A stretch of DNA of 64,000 nucleotides, from positions 1,116,001 through 1,180,000 of the forward strand of contig JAPLFF010000007.1 of the NCBI GenBank assembly GCA_026390775.1, given 5' to 3'. A program made the position numbers and the translations under genes. This stretch comes from Ignavibacteriales bacterium (GTDB lineage Bacteria > Bacteroidota > Ignavibacteria > Ignavibacteriales > Melioribacteraceae). Position 1 is the first letter of the stretch; each line of letters opens with the position of its first letter. The notes under the pieces were generated by a model. The model was not told the DNA's origin. It saw only the letters and a list, made by a program, of their open reading frames with translations, and made no database searches. Below, piece after piece: positions 55,843-64,000 of the stretch.

Positions 55843-57060
55843 TTAAAATAAAAATTTTAAGCCGAGACCAGCAGAGATCTTGGTTCTGAATTCGTTTGTG
55901 AGATATTCTTCTCGACTGTAATCGCCGGATAAATTTAAAATAAATTTTCCGCTAAGTTTATTTTGATACTCTATCCCAAGTTTATCGGACTTCAGCCAAT
56001 TTCCCAGAAGATCAACTGAATTTTCCTCCGGAGAAATTCCTGTGCCGACTGATAAAGCCAAGTAATCATCTGCGCCCGATAGATAATATCTAATAATTAG
56101 TGAATATGAATAAGATGCTTTTTCAACCTGCGGGGTAATAAATGTTCTTAAGGAGAACCAATAATTTCCCCAATATTTTCCGAGAGCAAAGGTATAGATC
56201 CAAGTATCGCTCGAGTATTTTAGTAAACGGAACCCCCCATCAATTTCAAAACTTAGAGGCAAACTTAAATATAGAGATGCACCGTAGCGTTGCTTCGGAA
56301 ATATTCCGTCTTTGGAATAACCAAAGTTTAAATAAGAATAAAAACCGCTAGCAAAACTCGGATACATATCAATTTCATATTGTATACCGTTACTCTCAAA
56401 TCTTCGCGCTAGATTTATTCTAAAAATAGTTGTTCCGAAAAAAAGTCTTCTAGAATAACTGAATGAGCCAAGTTGCCACGGCTCAAATGTTTTATCGAAA
56501 CGCTCATACTGATACGTTAGCCCGATAGCATTTTTTCTGACTTTATCTTTCAGCCGTTCGGCAAAAGCAAAAGCCTCAGTGTTCGATTTATCCAGCTTAA
56601 ATATTTTTTCAAGAGAGAGAAAAGCCTCATCATATTTTTCCAGATCATCAAGAACTCTAGCTTGCTTTAATAAAAAATCAGTTGAGGTAGGAAATTTTGA
56701 AACACCAAGATTGCAAAACCTTAAAGCCACGATGGAATTACCCGACCAATACTCAAGATCAATTGCGGCGCTTATTGCGTCGCTGTTTGAAGAGTCCTTT
56801 TTTATAACATTGTTAAAAATTACTCTAGCTGAATCATAGATGTTGTCCCAAGTGTAAAGTCTGCCGAGAAAAATAGAGATATCAGCATAATCAGGACTTT
56901 TTGTTAATGCTTGTTTACAAAGTTGTCTGGCAGATTTTCTGTCTTTCTGATTAAAGGCAGCATCTTTTGCTTTAACAAAAAGTTCATCTGAAGTAAGCTG
57001 AGATTGTCCCCATAAATTTATGCTTAACAAAAGTATAATTGAGAGAAGAAAATATTTCAT
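55843..57060 (-). CDS. YaiO-family outer-membrane beta-barrel with TPR domain
   Basis: A 405-residue protein. A signal peptide (FLLSIILLLSINLWGQ) and TPR units (LFVKAKDAAFNQKDRKSARQ, ADISIFLGRLYTWDNIY) are followed by a barrel of about twelve strands that ends in GLGLKFLF, a typical terminal outer-membrane signal. YaiO proteins are found beside GT2 polysaccharide synthases (family knowledge), in keeping with the synthase 3 kb away. The proposed role is outer-membrane export or modification of the polymer. Confidence 0.88.
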   Translation of the reverse strand: MKYFLLSIILLLSINLWGQSQLTSDELFVKAKDAAFNQKDRKSARQLCKQALTKSPDYADISIFLGRLYTWDNIYDSARVIFNNVIKKDSSNSDAISAAIDLEYWSGNSIVALRFCNLGVSKFPTSTDFLLKQARVLDDLEKYDEAFLSLEKIFKLDKSNTEAFAFAERLKDKVRKNAIGLTYQYERFDKTFEPWQLGSFSYSRRLFFGTTIFRINLARRFESNGIQYEIDMYPSFASGFYSYLNFGYSKDGIFPKQRYGASLYLSLPLSFEIDGGFRLLKYSSDTWIYTFALGKYWGNYWFSLRTFITPQVEKASYSYSLIIRYYLSGADDYLALSVGTGISPEENSVDLLGNWLKSDKLGIEYQNKLSGKFILNLSGDYSREEYLTNEFRTKISAGLGLKFLF

Positions 57061-57221
57061 TTATTTCTCATAGTTTTTAAAATGCGGAAAGTATGATCGT
57101 TATCAATATCTCTCCTTAATATATAGAATAATCTTAAAATTAATAACATTATCCGGAGAAATTCTTAACGAGAAGAAGACTGTAGATTTATAAAATAGTT
57201 TTAGATGGATTGTGCTGAAAG

Positions 57222-58661
57222 TCATTTTATTAACAATGCAACATTTTCTATATGATAAGTATGCGGGAACATATCAACTGGTCTAAGCTTGATTAATTTA
57301 TATCCACCGTCGCAAAGTAATTTAGTATCTCGTGCTTGAGTTGCGGGATTACAGCTTATATAAACTATTTTTTTAGGCATCAATTCTAAAATATCCTTAA
57401 CGGTTTTTGGATTCATACCGCTCCTCGGCGGATCGGCAATGATAACATTGGGCTTTGGTAGATTCCTTTCTTTTATTATTGGAAGAAATGATTTGTTCAA
57501 GTCCGTTAATATCGGCTCAAAGTTTAAAACATTATTCAACGAAACATTTACAACAGCGTCTGCAATAGCGGACTCAACATTTTCAAATCCGTAAACCTGT
57601 TTTACACATTTCGAAATAAAAATTGGAATAGTTCCGGAGCCAGAATACAAATCGTAAACAATTTCGTCCCCATTAAACTCGGCAAACTCTAATGCGATAG
57701 TAAAAAGTTTTTCCGCTTGAGCGGTATTTGTTTGAAAGAAAGAGTTAGCGCTGATTCTATATTTCCATTTGCCGATGAAATCAAAAATAAAGCCGCTTCC
57801 ATAGGAAACAATTTCATAATCACCGTAAGCAACTTGAGATAATTTTTTATTAATATTAAAAACCAATGTTGTTATTTGAGGGAACGAAAGGAGAAGAGAT
57901 TCTTTGTATAATATGAACAGTCGTTCGTTCTCTTCTGAAACAACAAGATTGATCATAATTTCATTATTTAAAAACGACTGCTTTATTACCAAATTTCTTA
58001 AAAAACCGGTATGATTTTGAGCAGAATAGGGTAAAGTTTGGTGTTTTTTGAAAAACTCCCTCACATGATTTAGTATGCTGTTGCTAATCTCTGACTGCAA
58101 CCAGCATTCATTAATATCCAAAATTTTATCGTATATACCCGGGATATGTAATCCCAATGCGAACGACTGATCATGTATTTCTTGCATTGAAGAGATCTCA
58201 TCTTCACTGAGCCACCGCTTGTCAGAAAAAGAATATTCCATTTTGTTTCTGTAAAAAAAGATTTTTTCAGAAAGAATAATAGAAAGAAGTTCAAATTCTT
58301 TAACTCCGCCGATTCGAGTAAATAAATCCGCAACGTGTTCTTGCTTAAATTTCAGTTGTTCAACATAATTAAGATTTTGTACTTTACATCCGCCACATAT
58401 TCCAAAGTATTTACACTTTGCAGGTATTCTTAGTTGCGAAGTTTTAATGAACTCTTTTACTTTTGCTTCAGCGTAAGATTTTCTGATCTTTGTTATTTGT
58501 GCAGTAACAACATCGCCGGGATATGAGCCATCAACAAATACAACAAATTTTCTCTGCTCTTCATTATCTAAGGAGTGAACTTCTTTGATAATTTTTGCAA
58601 CGCCCCTTCCCTCAAAAGCATAATCGGTAATTTTCAGCTCAAGAAGGTCTCCTTTTTTCAT
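57222..58661 (-). CDS. rlmD: 23S rRNA (uracil-C5)-methyltransferase RlmD/RumA
   Basis: A 479-residue enzyme. The TRAM domain (1-70) binds RNA. The [4Fe-4S] ligands are Cys83, Cys89, Cys92 and Cys186 (CKYFGICGGC, ECWLQS). The methyltransferase domain has VYDLYSGSGTIPIF and the catalytic Cys437 in ISCNPATQARD. It makes m5U in 23S rRNA, probably at the RlmD position, although RlmC-type specificity is not excluded. It overlaps the upstream methyltransferase gene by ATGA. Confidence 0.93.
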   Translation of the reverse strand: MKKGDLLELKITDYAFEGRGVAKIIKEVHSLDNEEQRKFVVFVDGSYPGDVVTAQITKIRKSYAEAKVKEFIKTSQLRIPAKCKYFGICGGCKVQNLNYVEQLKFKQEHVADLFTRIGGVKEFELLSIILSEKIFFYRNKMEYSFSDKRWLSEDEISSMQEIHDQSFALGLHIPGIYDKILDINECWLQSEISNSILNHVREFFKKHQTLPYSAQNHTGFLRNLVIKQSFLNNEIMINLVVSEENERLFILYKESLLLSFPQITTLVFNINKKLSQVAYGDYEIVSYGSGFIFDFIGKWKYRISANSFFQTNTAQAEKLFTIALEFAEFNGDEIVYDLYSGSGTIPIFISKCVKQVYGFENVESAIADAVVNVSLNNVLNFEPILTDLNKSFLPIIKERNLPKPNVIIADPPRSGMNPKTVKDILELMPKKIVYISCNPATQARDTKLLCDGGYKLIKLRPVDMFPHTYHIENVALLIK

Positions 58662-59371
58662 TCATGTCCCTTCTTAAGCAGCAAAGAAATAAAACCAATA
58701 AACTTATCGGCCCCTAACTTTAAATATGCATTTGATTCATGATTGATTTTATTGAGAAGTTTTTTGTAATAACTTTTTTCTCGTTCGGTTAGATTTTCTT
58801 TGCTGGTTGAGAGCAAATTTTTGTTTAATAAAAAATATTCATTCAAAGTGTTTGTGAGATCTATGCGACCGGATAAAATAAATTTTTGCTCGGAATAATA
58901 TTTTTCTAAATTTTCTACAAATAGGGGCAATAAATCAGAAGCATCAAAAATATCTTGAACATATTGTGGGACATCTCTTTTCAGGGTTACAACCTCTCCA
59001 ACACAGAAGAATCCATCCGGCCGCAATATTCTTTTAATCTCCTTTACTATTTTATTTCTCGTAGTAGAAGAAATTGAAGCTTGTGCATAGACAAGATCAA
59101 ATGAGGAAGAGTTGAAATCGGTTGCCTCAAAACTCATTAATCTTACGTTAACATTAGACTCACTGCTTAAAATTAGTTTCGAGTTTAACAAGGACTCATA
59201 GTCTTCAACGATAACCTCAACATTACAATTAAATTTATTAAAAATAATTTCCGCGGGAATTTCGCTGGTGGATCCGATTACTAATGCAGAGTTAATTTCA
59301 GAAGTCAGATTTTTTCGGAGGAAATTTATTTGTTTATCTAAGCCTGGGAGAAGAATTTTTTCTTTGTTCAT
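58658..59371 (-). CDS. Class I SAM-dependent methyltransferase-like protein
   Basis: A 237-residue Rossmann methyltransferase. The SAM-binding loop is poor in glycine (ALVIGSTSEIPAEI), with an acidic motif II (EVIVEDYESL) and a post-I motif (FDLVYAQASISS). The LRPDGFFCVGEVV strand is typical. Its substrate is unknown. The 4-nt overlap with rlmD suggests a linked role, for instance in RNA modification, but a small-molecule substrate is equally possible. Confidence 0.75.
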   Translation of the reverse strand: MNKEKILLPGLDKQINFLRKNLTSEINSALVIGSTSEIPAEIIFNKFNCNVEVIVEDYESLLNSKLILSSESNVNVRLMSFEATDFNSSSFDLVYAQASISSTTRNKIVKEIKRILRPDGFFCVGEVVTLKRDVPQYVQDIFDASDLLPLFVENLEKYYSEQKFILSGRIDLTNTLNEYFLLNKNLLSTSKENLTEREKSYYKKLLNKINHESNAYLKLGADKFIGFISLLLKKGHE

Positions 59372-59539
59372 TTATTTTATCAATATTGTTTCCTTTGTCA
59401 GCGCAAAGTTACCAACTTTTAATTGATAAAAATATACACACGACCCCCTTAATTATTCTTTGTGAAATCTATAGAGCATTTTTGTTATTTTGATCATGAA
59501 AATATAAGTACACTTGAATTTATATCAGATAAAAAATTT

Positions 59540-60121
59540 ATGAAACGGCAACATCTTCTTCTTATTATAATTCTATTCTGGGGTTGCAAAGAGAAATTTC
59601 CGGTTATTGGGGAGTTTGGAAGCACACGATACAATCTTGTTAATCAGAATAATCTAAATGTTGTCTTTCCGGATTTTGTAAAAAATAAAATTGTCGTTAT
59701 GAACTACATCTTTACTAATTGTCCGGATATCTGTCCTCTCAGTACAAACAACATGCGATTAATACAAGAGCAGTTAAAAAAAGAAAAAATTAATAATGTT
59801 CAATTTGTATCGCTCAGCTTTGATCCTAAATTCGATTCACCGGAAGCACTTAGAAAATTTGCCGGCATAAGAAACCTTGATTTGAGTAATTGGGTTTTCC
59901 TTACCGGAGAAAAACCGGTTACGGATTCGATCATAAAGAAAGTTGGTGTGTTCGCAGTTCCAAGTGATTCAACCATTTTCAAGAACGGCAGAAAAATTTA
60001 TTACTATGTTCATACAGACAGAATTCAGTTGATTGATGCCGACGGTAAGATCAGAAAGAATTATAAAGGAAGCACTATTAATGTAAACGAAATAGTTGCC
60101 GACATAAAAAGTTTACAATAA
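59540..60121 (+). CDS. SCO1/SenC-family copper-binding lipoprotein
   Basis: A 193-residue thioredoxin-fold protein. I start at the ATG at 59540 because it opens with a lipoprotein signal (LLLIIILFWGC, Cys16); a longer GTG start at 59462 would place a non-signal extension before it. The copper site is intact: TNCPDICPLS with Cys61 and Cys65, plus His158 in YYYVHTDR. It delivers copper to cytochrome oxidase CuA or acts in redox maturation. It is followed after 53 nt by a PCu(A)C chaperone, a common partner. Confidence 0.9.
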   Translation: MKRQHLLLIIILFWGCKEKFPVIGEFGSTRYNLVNQNNLNVVFPDFVKNKIVVMNYIFTNCPDICPLSTNNMRLIQEQLKKEKINNVQFVSLSFDPKFDSPEALRKFAGIRNLDLSNWVFLTGEKPVTDSIIKKVGVFAVPSDSTIFKNGRKIYYYVHTDRIQLIDADGKIRKNYKGSTINVNEIVADIKSLQ

Positions 60122-60174
60122 GCAGCACTTGGTTAAAAGAATAGAAAATAATGTAAAAAGAAAGTAGAAAGAAA

Positions 60175-60645
60175 ATGAAAATACGATCATTAGCAATAGT
60201 CATGTTAATATTCACCCTCAATATGATAATATTTGCACAGCAGCCTAAAATTCAAAATTCAAAACTCAAAATTCAAAACGCATGGGTACGACCGGCAGCA
60301 AAAGGTGCAAACTCGGCGCTTTATTTTGTACTTCAGAATAATAGCTCTAAACCCGATACACTGATCGGCGCAGAATCAAAACTAGCAGACATAGTTGAAG
60401 TGCACGAGTCATACAAAAGGGATAATGATAGAATTGGAATGCGCCCCGCCGGTAAATTGGCTATAAACCCGAAATCAGAATTTGAGTTTAAGCCGGGCGG
60501 ATTTCATGTTATGCTTTTGGATTTACAAAAGGACCTTAAACTTGGCGATTCATTCGATGCCGTACTTCTATTAAAGTATGCTGGGAAAATTAAAGTTAAA
60601 GCCGAAGTACGCGATATGCCGATGACGAATAAGACTCAACAATAG
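60175..60645 (+). CDS. Copper chaperone PCu(A)C
   Basis: A 156-residue periplasmic protein with a signal peptide (LAIVMLIFTLNMIIFAQ). The copper-binding pattern H-x11-M-x21-H-x-M is complete: His77, Met89, His111 and Met113 (GGFHVML). It carries Cu(I) to the cytochrome oxidase CuA site with SCO. Between signal and domain the codons for PKIQNSKLKIQN derive from a degenerate AAAATTC repeat. Confidence 0.92.
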   Translation: MKIRSLAIVMLIFTLNMIIFAQQPKIQNSKLKIQNAWVRPAAKGANSALYFVLQNNSSKPDTLIGAESKLADIVEVHESYKRDNDRIGMRPAGKLAINPKSEFEFKPGGFHVMLLDLQKDLKLGDSFDAVLLLKYAGKIKVKAEVRDMPMTNKTQQ

Positions 60646-60669
60646 ATCAATAAGCAGAACCAACTTGAA

Positions 60670-60870
60670 TTAACCGGGGGAATTACCCACATCGCTGTTA
60701 TTTTCACTCTCACCTGTATTACTTTTTAATCTTCCCGCATTTTTTAATGAGTCTTTCAATAAATATTCAATCTGTCCATTGATGCTGCGCAATTCATCTG
60801 CCGCCCATTTTTCAAGTGCGGCATAGATGTTCTCATCTATTCTTAATAAAAATTTTTTCTTTTCAGCCAT
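60670..60870 (-). CDS. Ribbon-helix-helix (Arc/CopG-like) DNA-binding protein
   Basis: A 66-residue protein. [20 protein letters not shown] then [18 protein letters not shown] has the ribbon-helix-helix pattern (beta-strand with alternating residues, two helices, INGQIEYLL second helix). The C-terminal 25 residues are Ser/Asn-rich and probably disordered. It is the last gene of an SPFH operon, 17 nt after the unknown gene, and may be its autoregulator. No toxin partner is recognised. Confidence 0.82.
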   Translation of the reverse strand: MAEKKKFLLRIDENIYAALEKWAADELRSINGQIEYLLKDSLKNAGRLKSNTGESENNSDVGNSPG

Positions 60871-60887
60871 TACTTTCTTCTTTGTTT

Positions 60888-61406
60888 CTAGTGAGCCGAA
60901 TGTGCCGCTTGATGTCTTTGTTCAATTGTAATTATATATGCAAGAATTATTATCCAAGGATATTTATCCAGCAAATCTGATTTCGAATAAATCATTACTT
61001 CAGCCCGATCTTTCATGGAAATTCTTTTCGGAATAATTTTCGCCAAACAAACTTCCTGTTCGTTGTTGATTTCGCAGAAACTTTTAAATAAGTGAGGAAC
61101 AATTTTTAATTTTTCACCCAACGGCAAAGAAAGAGTTCCTCTACTTCTAAATCCGTCCCTTGTATAATTTGCAATTGGCATTTCATAACCGGCTTCGCGT
61201 ATATCTAAAGCACTTCTCCAAAAACTCGGTTTATATATTTCCCATTTTTTGTTTTGAATATCCACTTCCCACTTCATTCCGAAAAATCCTTTTTGCTGCA
61301 TTGAACCTATAAGTTCTTCGCTTACTCGTATCTCATAATTTCTTTTAAATATAGATGTTTGCGCAATAAAAATACTTTTGCCGACATAATCTGAAATCAT
61401 TTTCAT
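60888..61406 (-). CDS. Hypothetical protein in SPFH operon
   Basis: A 172-residue protein with no recognised domain. The body is beta-rich ([33 protein letters not shown]), with a hydrophobic stretch near the end ([13 protein letters not shown]) that could touch the membrane, and a His-rich tail ([10 protein letters not shown]). The fold could resemble LURP-one/tubby-like barrels, but this is a guess. It lies 44 nt downstream of the SPFH gene and 17 nt upstream of the ribbon-helix-helix gene. Confidence 0.65.
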   Translation of the reverse strand: MKMISDYVGKSIFIAQTSIFKRNYEIRVSEELIGSMQQKGFFGMKWEVDIQNKKWEIYKPSFWRSALDIREAGYEMPIANYTRDGFRSRGTLSLPLGEKLKIVPHLFKSFCEINNEQEVCLAKIIPKRISMKDRAEVMIYSKSDLLDKYPWIIILAYIITIEQRHQAAHSAH

Positions 61407-61450
61407 TTTAAAATCCTAATTAAATACTTTTCGTTCAACACGCTACACTT

Positions 61451-62323
61451 TTAGTACAACGAGCCTGCATTGATCACCGGCTGAGCAGAAACTTCAGATA
61501 CAAGCGCTACTAATAAATTATTAACCATTGTTGCTTTCTTTTCGTTGTCGAGATTTACAATATTATGTTCGCTCAATGCTTTTAACGCCATCTCAACCAT
61601 ACCAACAGCGCCCTCAACAATCTTTGTTCTTGCTGCAACAACTGCTTGTGCTTGTTGTCTTCTTAACATTGCTTGTGCAATTTCCGGTGCGTATGATAAG
61701 TGGCTTATTCTTGATTCCAATATTTCCACACCACAAACCTCGAGTCTTGTTTGAACTTGTTTTTTCATTGCCTCTGCAATCTCAGCCTGATTTCCAACTA
61801 AAGAAAATTTATCGTGTTCGGATGAATCATAGGCATACTCGGTTGCAAGTCCGCGAATAGCTGTTTCACTTTGTATCGCGACAAATCCTTCATAATTCTG
61901 AACATCAAAAAGAGCACGCGCCGGATCAACAACACGCCACACTACCACGGCTGCAATTTGAATTGGATTGCCGTGAAGATCGTTTACTTTAATTGTCTCG
62001 CTCTGAAAATTTCTGATCCGTAGTGAAACCAATTTTTTTGTTGTGAAAGGATTAACCCACCAGAATCCGGAAACGCGGACCGTTCCAAGATACTTTCCGA
62101 AAAGAACAAGCACTCTCGAATCGTTCGGTTGAACAACTAAGAATCCGCTGAAGGAAAGAAAAATTAATAATGTAAATGGAACAAAGATCCAGAGAACTTC
62201 CGGTTTATCATTCATTATTCCCCTGATCAGAATTGTTACATCAACAAAAATTGCTATGATAACAAATACAAGCGCTACAAAGCCATTCATTTTTCTGGCT
62301 GATTTTTCAGTTATTGCTTCCAT
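61451..62323 (-). CDS. SPFH/Band 7 domain membrane protein
   Basis: A 290-residue protein with two membrane segments at the N-terminus (FVALVFVIIAIFVDVTILI, about 13-31; VLWIFVPFTLLIFLSFSGFL, about 43-62). The SPFH domain follows with QPNDSRVLVLFGKYLGTVR and an oligomerisation helix (AQAMLRRQQAQAVVAART, IVEGAVGMVEMAL). Stomatin/prohibitin-like proteins form ring or cage scaffolds in membranes. It heads the operon with the unknown and ribbon-helix-helix genes, an arrangement I recall from other bacteria. Confidence 0.9.
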   Translation of the reverse strand: MEAITEKSARKMNGFVALVFVIIAIFVDVTILIRGIMNDKPEVLWIFVPFTLLIFLSFSGFLVVQPNDSRVLVLFGKYLGTVRVSGFWWVNPFTTKKLVSLRIRNFQSETIKVNDLHGNPIQIAAVVVWRVVDPARALFDVQNYEGFVAIQSETAIRGLATEYAYDSSEHDKFSLVGNQAEIAEAMKKQVQTRLEVCGVEILESRISHLSYAPEIAQAMLRRQQAQAVVAARTKIVEGAVGMVEMALKALSEHNIVNLDNEKKATMVNNLLVALVSEVSAQPVINAGSLY

Positions 62324-62524
62324 TTAATACTCCTAATTATTGCTATCGTAATGATATCATATTGGTATTATAATGTCAAGAGGTAGATAAAATTAATTTT
62401 TCAGTCCAAAATCAGAGAAAAGACAGTTAGATTTTAGCTAAAAATCAGAGATTATTATGGATGCAAGGAAGTTTAGCTTGGCAGAGAATTAAAAATTTTA
62501 TTTGATCTTCTTTAAAATAAAAAA

Positions 62525-62541
62525 CCCCCGGCTAGCGGGGG
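62525..62541 (-). terminator. Terminator of the cold-shock gene
   Basis: CCCCCG and CGGGGG form a 6-bp GC stem with a 5-nt loop, followed on the minus strand by TTTTTTATTTT. It starts 22 nt after the stop codon, a strong intrinsic terminator. Confidence 0.85.
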
Positions 62542-62563
62542 CTAAATCTAAAACGAGTTACTA

Positions 62564-62776
62564 TTAGCTGATCTTTTTAACTTCAGCAGCTTGAAGTCCT
62601 TTCGGACCCTGAGTAACTGAAAATTCAACTTTATCGTTTTCGTTTAATGTTTTGTATCCATCGCCTACAATTGCTTGAAAATGTACAAATACATCTTCTC
62701 CGCCTTCTTGTGAAATGAAACCAAAACCTTTGGTGCTGTTAAACCATTTAACAGATCCTTGTTTGCGCTCTGCCAT
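62564..62776 (-). CDS. Cold-shock protein
   Basis: A 70-residue CspA-type protein. The RNP1 motif is KGFGFI and the RNP2-type motif is VFVHF; the whole sequence is one OB-fold. It binds single-stranded RNA and DNA and melts mRNA structure at low temperature. A strong AAGGAG lies 8 nt before the ATG, and a long upstream leader with a short tandem repeat precedes it. Confidence 0.95.
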   Translation of the reverse strand: MAERKQGSVKWFNSTKGFGFISQEGGEDVFVHFQAIVGDGYKTLNENDKVEFSVTQGPKGLQAAEVKKIS

Positions 62777-62844
62777 GACAGATGCTCCTTTGTTAATTTG
62801 TTGATAATTGATTGTTTACGACAGGCTTTAAACAGGTGAGGCTT

Positions 62845-62880
62845 CGAAGATACTTCTACGTCTACATCTACATCTAAAGT
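62845..62880 (-). repeat. Hexanucleotide tandem repeat in the cold-shock leader
   Basis: On the minus strand about four GATGTA-type units (GATGTA, GATGTA, GACGTA, GAAGTA) occur in the region upstream of the cold-shock gene. A same-strand frame reads them as DVDVDVEV, but this ORF overlaps the gene out of frame and is not credible as coding. It probably lies in the 5' untranslated leader. Confidence 0.45.
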
Positions 62881-63042
62881 TACTGCCTTTACGGGTGTAA
62901 ACATACGGAAAGGATTATTATAAAACTAATTTAAAGAGAGCCGCTGTGCCGAGATAAAATTTAACTCGCCATTCTATTTATATTGAGATTAAGTGCTTCA
63001 TTGTTTGAAAATGGATGGAAGGATTTTGTAACGAGGAAGTAT

Positions 63043-63777
63043 TTATGATAGAAAAATAGGTGGTATAGATAAAATTTTATTTGATTTACTTAGATTACAC
63101 TTCATACAAAGTATTTTAACATTTGCAGCAGTTAAACTAGTCCCACCTTTTGAGAACGGAAGGTCATGATCGAAATGTAAGTTCATTTTAGAACCACACT
63201 TTACACATTCACCACGATCTCTATTCCACACTTCTATTTTCACGTTGGTCGGTATTAATCTAGTATGTGGAATTTCAATTTCTCTCTTAAAGGATTTTAA
63301 TTCTATCGGCATTAAATAAAATTTAAAAACATTTCGTGTTCCACTGTATTTTATTTCTGCATTTACTAGACTGAAAAACCCCTTGTAACACCAAATTCCA
63401 TTTTTGATCTTTTCATAAACTTTTATTTTGTGTGGCTCTTTTAGTAACCCCTCTTTAAAAGATTGAGCGGCAGTAAAGAATTTTCCGTTTTCAGTTAATG
63501 AGCCTTTTGGTGTAGTTAAAGGTTGATCAACCTTTTTAGGATCATCAGCCAAATTGCTTGGCACATCGTGTCCTTCATAAATAATTGCATTTGCCTTTTC
63601 ATTGTATACGTCAGCATAAGGAGCGTTTTTACGAACGGACATTAAAAAGACGGAATATTCCAGATTTACATTAAAGTTCATTCCCTTTTGTAAAGGTATT
63701 TTTTCGGTGGCAACTAATTCGGTATAAGATATTATATCGTCAACTTTAAAATTCTGTTTAATAAGAAAGGACTTCAT
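63043..63777 (-). CDS. HNH endonuclease with SRA/PUA-like N-terminal domain
   Basis: A 244-residue protein. The C-terminal HNH module (about 180-235) has CVKCGSKM, the FDHDLPFSKGG catalytic stretch with Asp203-His204, Asn219 and CMKCNLSKS zinc ligands. The N-terminal 170 residues carry AIIYEGHDVPSN, VDQPLTTPKGSLTENGKF and NGIWCYKGFF, which I associate with SRA-like readers of modified cytosine in SRA-HNH nucleases. That makes it a candidate type IV, modification-dependent restriction enzyme. The domain assignment is from memory. Confidence 0.75.
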   Translation of the reverse strand: MKSFLIKQNFKVDDIISYTELVATEKIPLQKGMNFNVNLEYSVFLMSVRKNAPYADVYNEKANAIIYEGHDVPSNLADDPKKVDQPLTTPKGSLTENGKFFTAAQSFKEGLLKEPHKIKVYEKIKNGIWCYKGFFSLVNAEIKYSGTRNVFKFYLMPIELKSFKREIEIPHTRLIPTNVKIEVWNRDRGECVKCGSKMNLHFDHDLPFSKGGTSLTAANVKILCMKCNLSKSNKILSIPPIFLS

Positions 63778-63845
63778 TTTTCTTCGCTTAATATTACAAC
63801 CACAACTTCCTCAACATATTTTTCAATATCAAGCATTATAATAAT

Positions 63846-64000
63846 CTAAAACCCAATCTTCCTTTTCGGCTTTGCCTTTTCCAGCATCAATTCTTTTATC
63901 GCTTCAAATATAAACTTTATCTGTTCCTGCTGTTTTGCAAATTTCTTCTTTGTTTCCTTTTCAAGTTCGTTCAATTTCTTTGCAAGCACATCGCTGCTCT
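63846..64000 (-). CDS. C-terminal fragment of an ORF6N-domain-like protein
   Basis: The frame enters from the right edge and ends at a TAG at 63846-63848. The 50 visible residues (SSDVLAKKLNELEKETKKKF, then IFEAIKELM and KPKRKIGF) match the C-terminal coiled-coil tail typical of ORF6N/KilA-N-like proteins of Bacteroidota, which derive from phage-related regulators. The N-terminal part lies outside the window, so the assignment is tentative. Confidence 0.55.
   Translation of the reverse strand, partial: SSDVLAKKLNELEKETKKKFAKQQEQIKFIFEAIKELMLEKAKPKRKIGF

Noticed and set aside
59462-59539. 26-residue N-terminal extension of the SCO1 protein
   Set aside because: It would bury the lipoprotein signal sequence; the ATG at 59540 gives a proper signal peptide and lipobox.
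62665-62904. 79-residue same-strand frame overlapping the cold-shock gene leader
   Set aside because: Runs out of frame into the well-supported cold-shock gene; its DVDVDV stretch is a translated simple repeat.

Overview
The window is a low-GC bacterial chromosome segment that contains the replication-initiation neighbourhood. Two very large exported proteins end in type IX secretion (T9SS) sorting domains of the NFPNPFNPETTIKFS type. Two promoters fit the Bacteroidota pattern (TTTG, 19-20 nt, TAnnTTTG). There are also DUF4252, YaiO and patatin-barrel families. Together these point to the Bacteroidota/Chlorobiota group, most likely class Ignavibacteria; this is inference from gene content, not a phylogeny.

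Positions 1-9632 (minus strand): a truncated M1 metallopeptidase, a trans-sulfuration PLP enzyme, a DUF262 protein paired with a HEPN-type RNase candidate, gyrA, a type II restriction-modification pair (ThaI-like nuclease plus beta-class methyltransferase) and an MgtE-like cation transporter. gyrA therefore sits between two defence-like modules.

Positions 9692-16406: gyrB, dciA, recF, dnaN and dnaA, all on the minus strand, followed by a 411-bp AT-rich region with DnaA-box-like sites that is the best oriC candidate. Short palindromic repeats lie between gyrB and mgtE, between dciA and gyrB, and between the HEPN gene and the PLP enzyme.

Positions 16407-30400: L-asparaginase with a small HEGGH membrane protein, a polytopic spermidine-synthase-like protein with internal duplication, a Na+/H+ antiporter family protein, mscL, a Fic-fold protein with an altered active-site motif, an orphan GroES-like protein, then a methyltransferase followed by a split YbhGFSR-type efflux operon (lipoprotein adaptor, two ATPases, two permeases).

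Positions 30417-43636: a 1377-residue T9SS cargo with Asp-box repeats, a lipoprotein, an ECF sigma / anti-sigma-like / DUF4252 operon, a small PD-(D/E)XK-like protein with a helical-repeat partner, a patatin-POTRA-barrel protein, and the rpmH-rnpA-yidD-yidC cluster. rpmH was too short for routine ORF calling and was read directly from the sequence.

Positions 43637-64000: a strongly structured intergenic element, a 1691-residue T9SS cargo with a thioester-like domain, an envelope-polysaccharide cluster (response regulator, HEAT protein, GT2 synthase, LTA-synthase-like enzyme, unknown protein, YaiO barrel), rlmD with a second methyltransferase, SCO1 with PCu(A)C copper chaperones, an SPFH/unknown/ribbon-helix-helix operon, a cold-shock protein, an HNH nuclease with an SRA-like N-terminus, and the tail of an ORF6N-like gene. 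No tRNA, rRNA, CRISPR array or transposase was seen.
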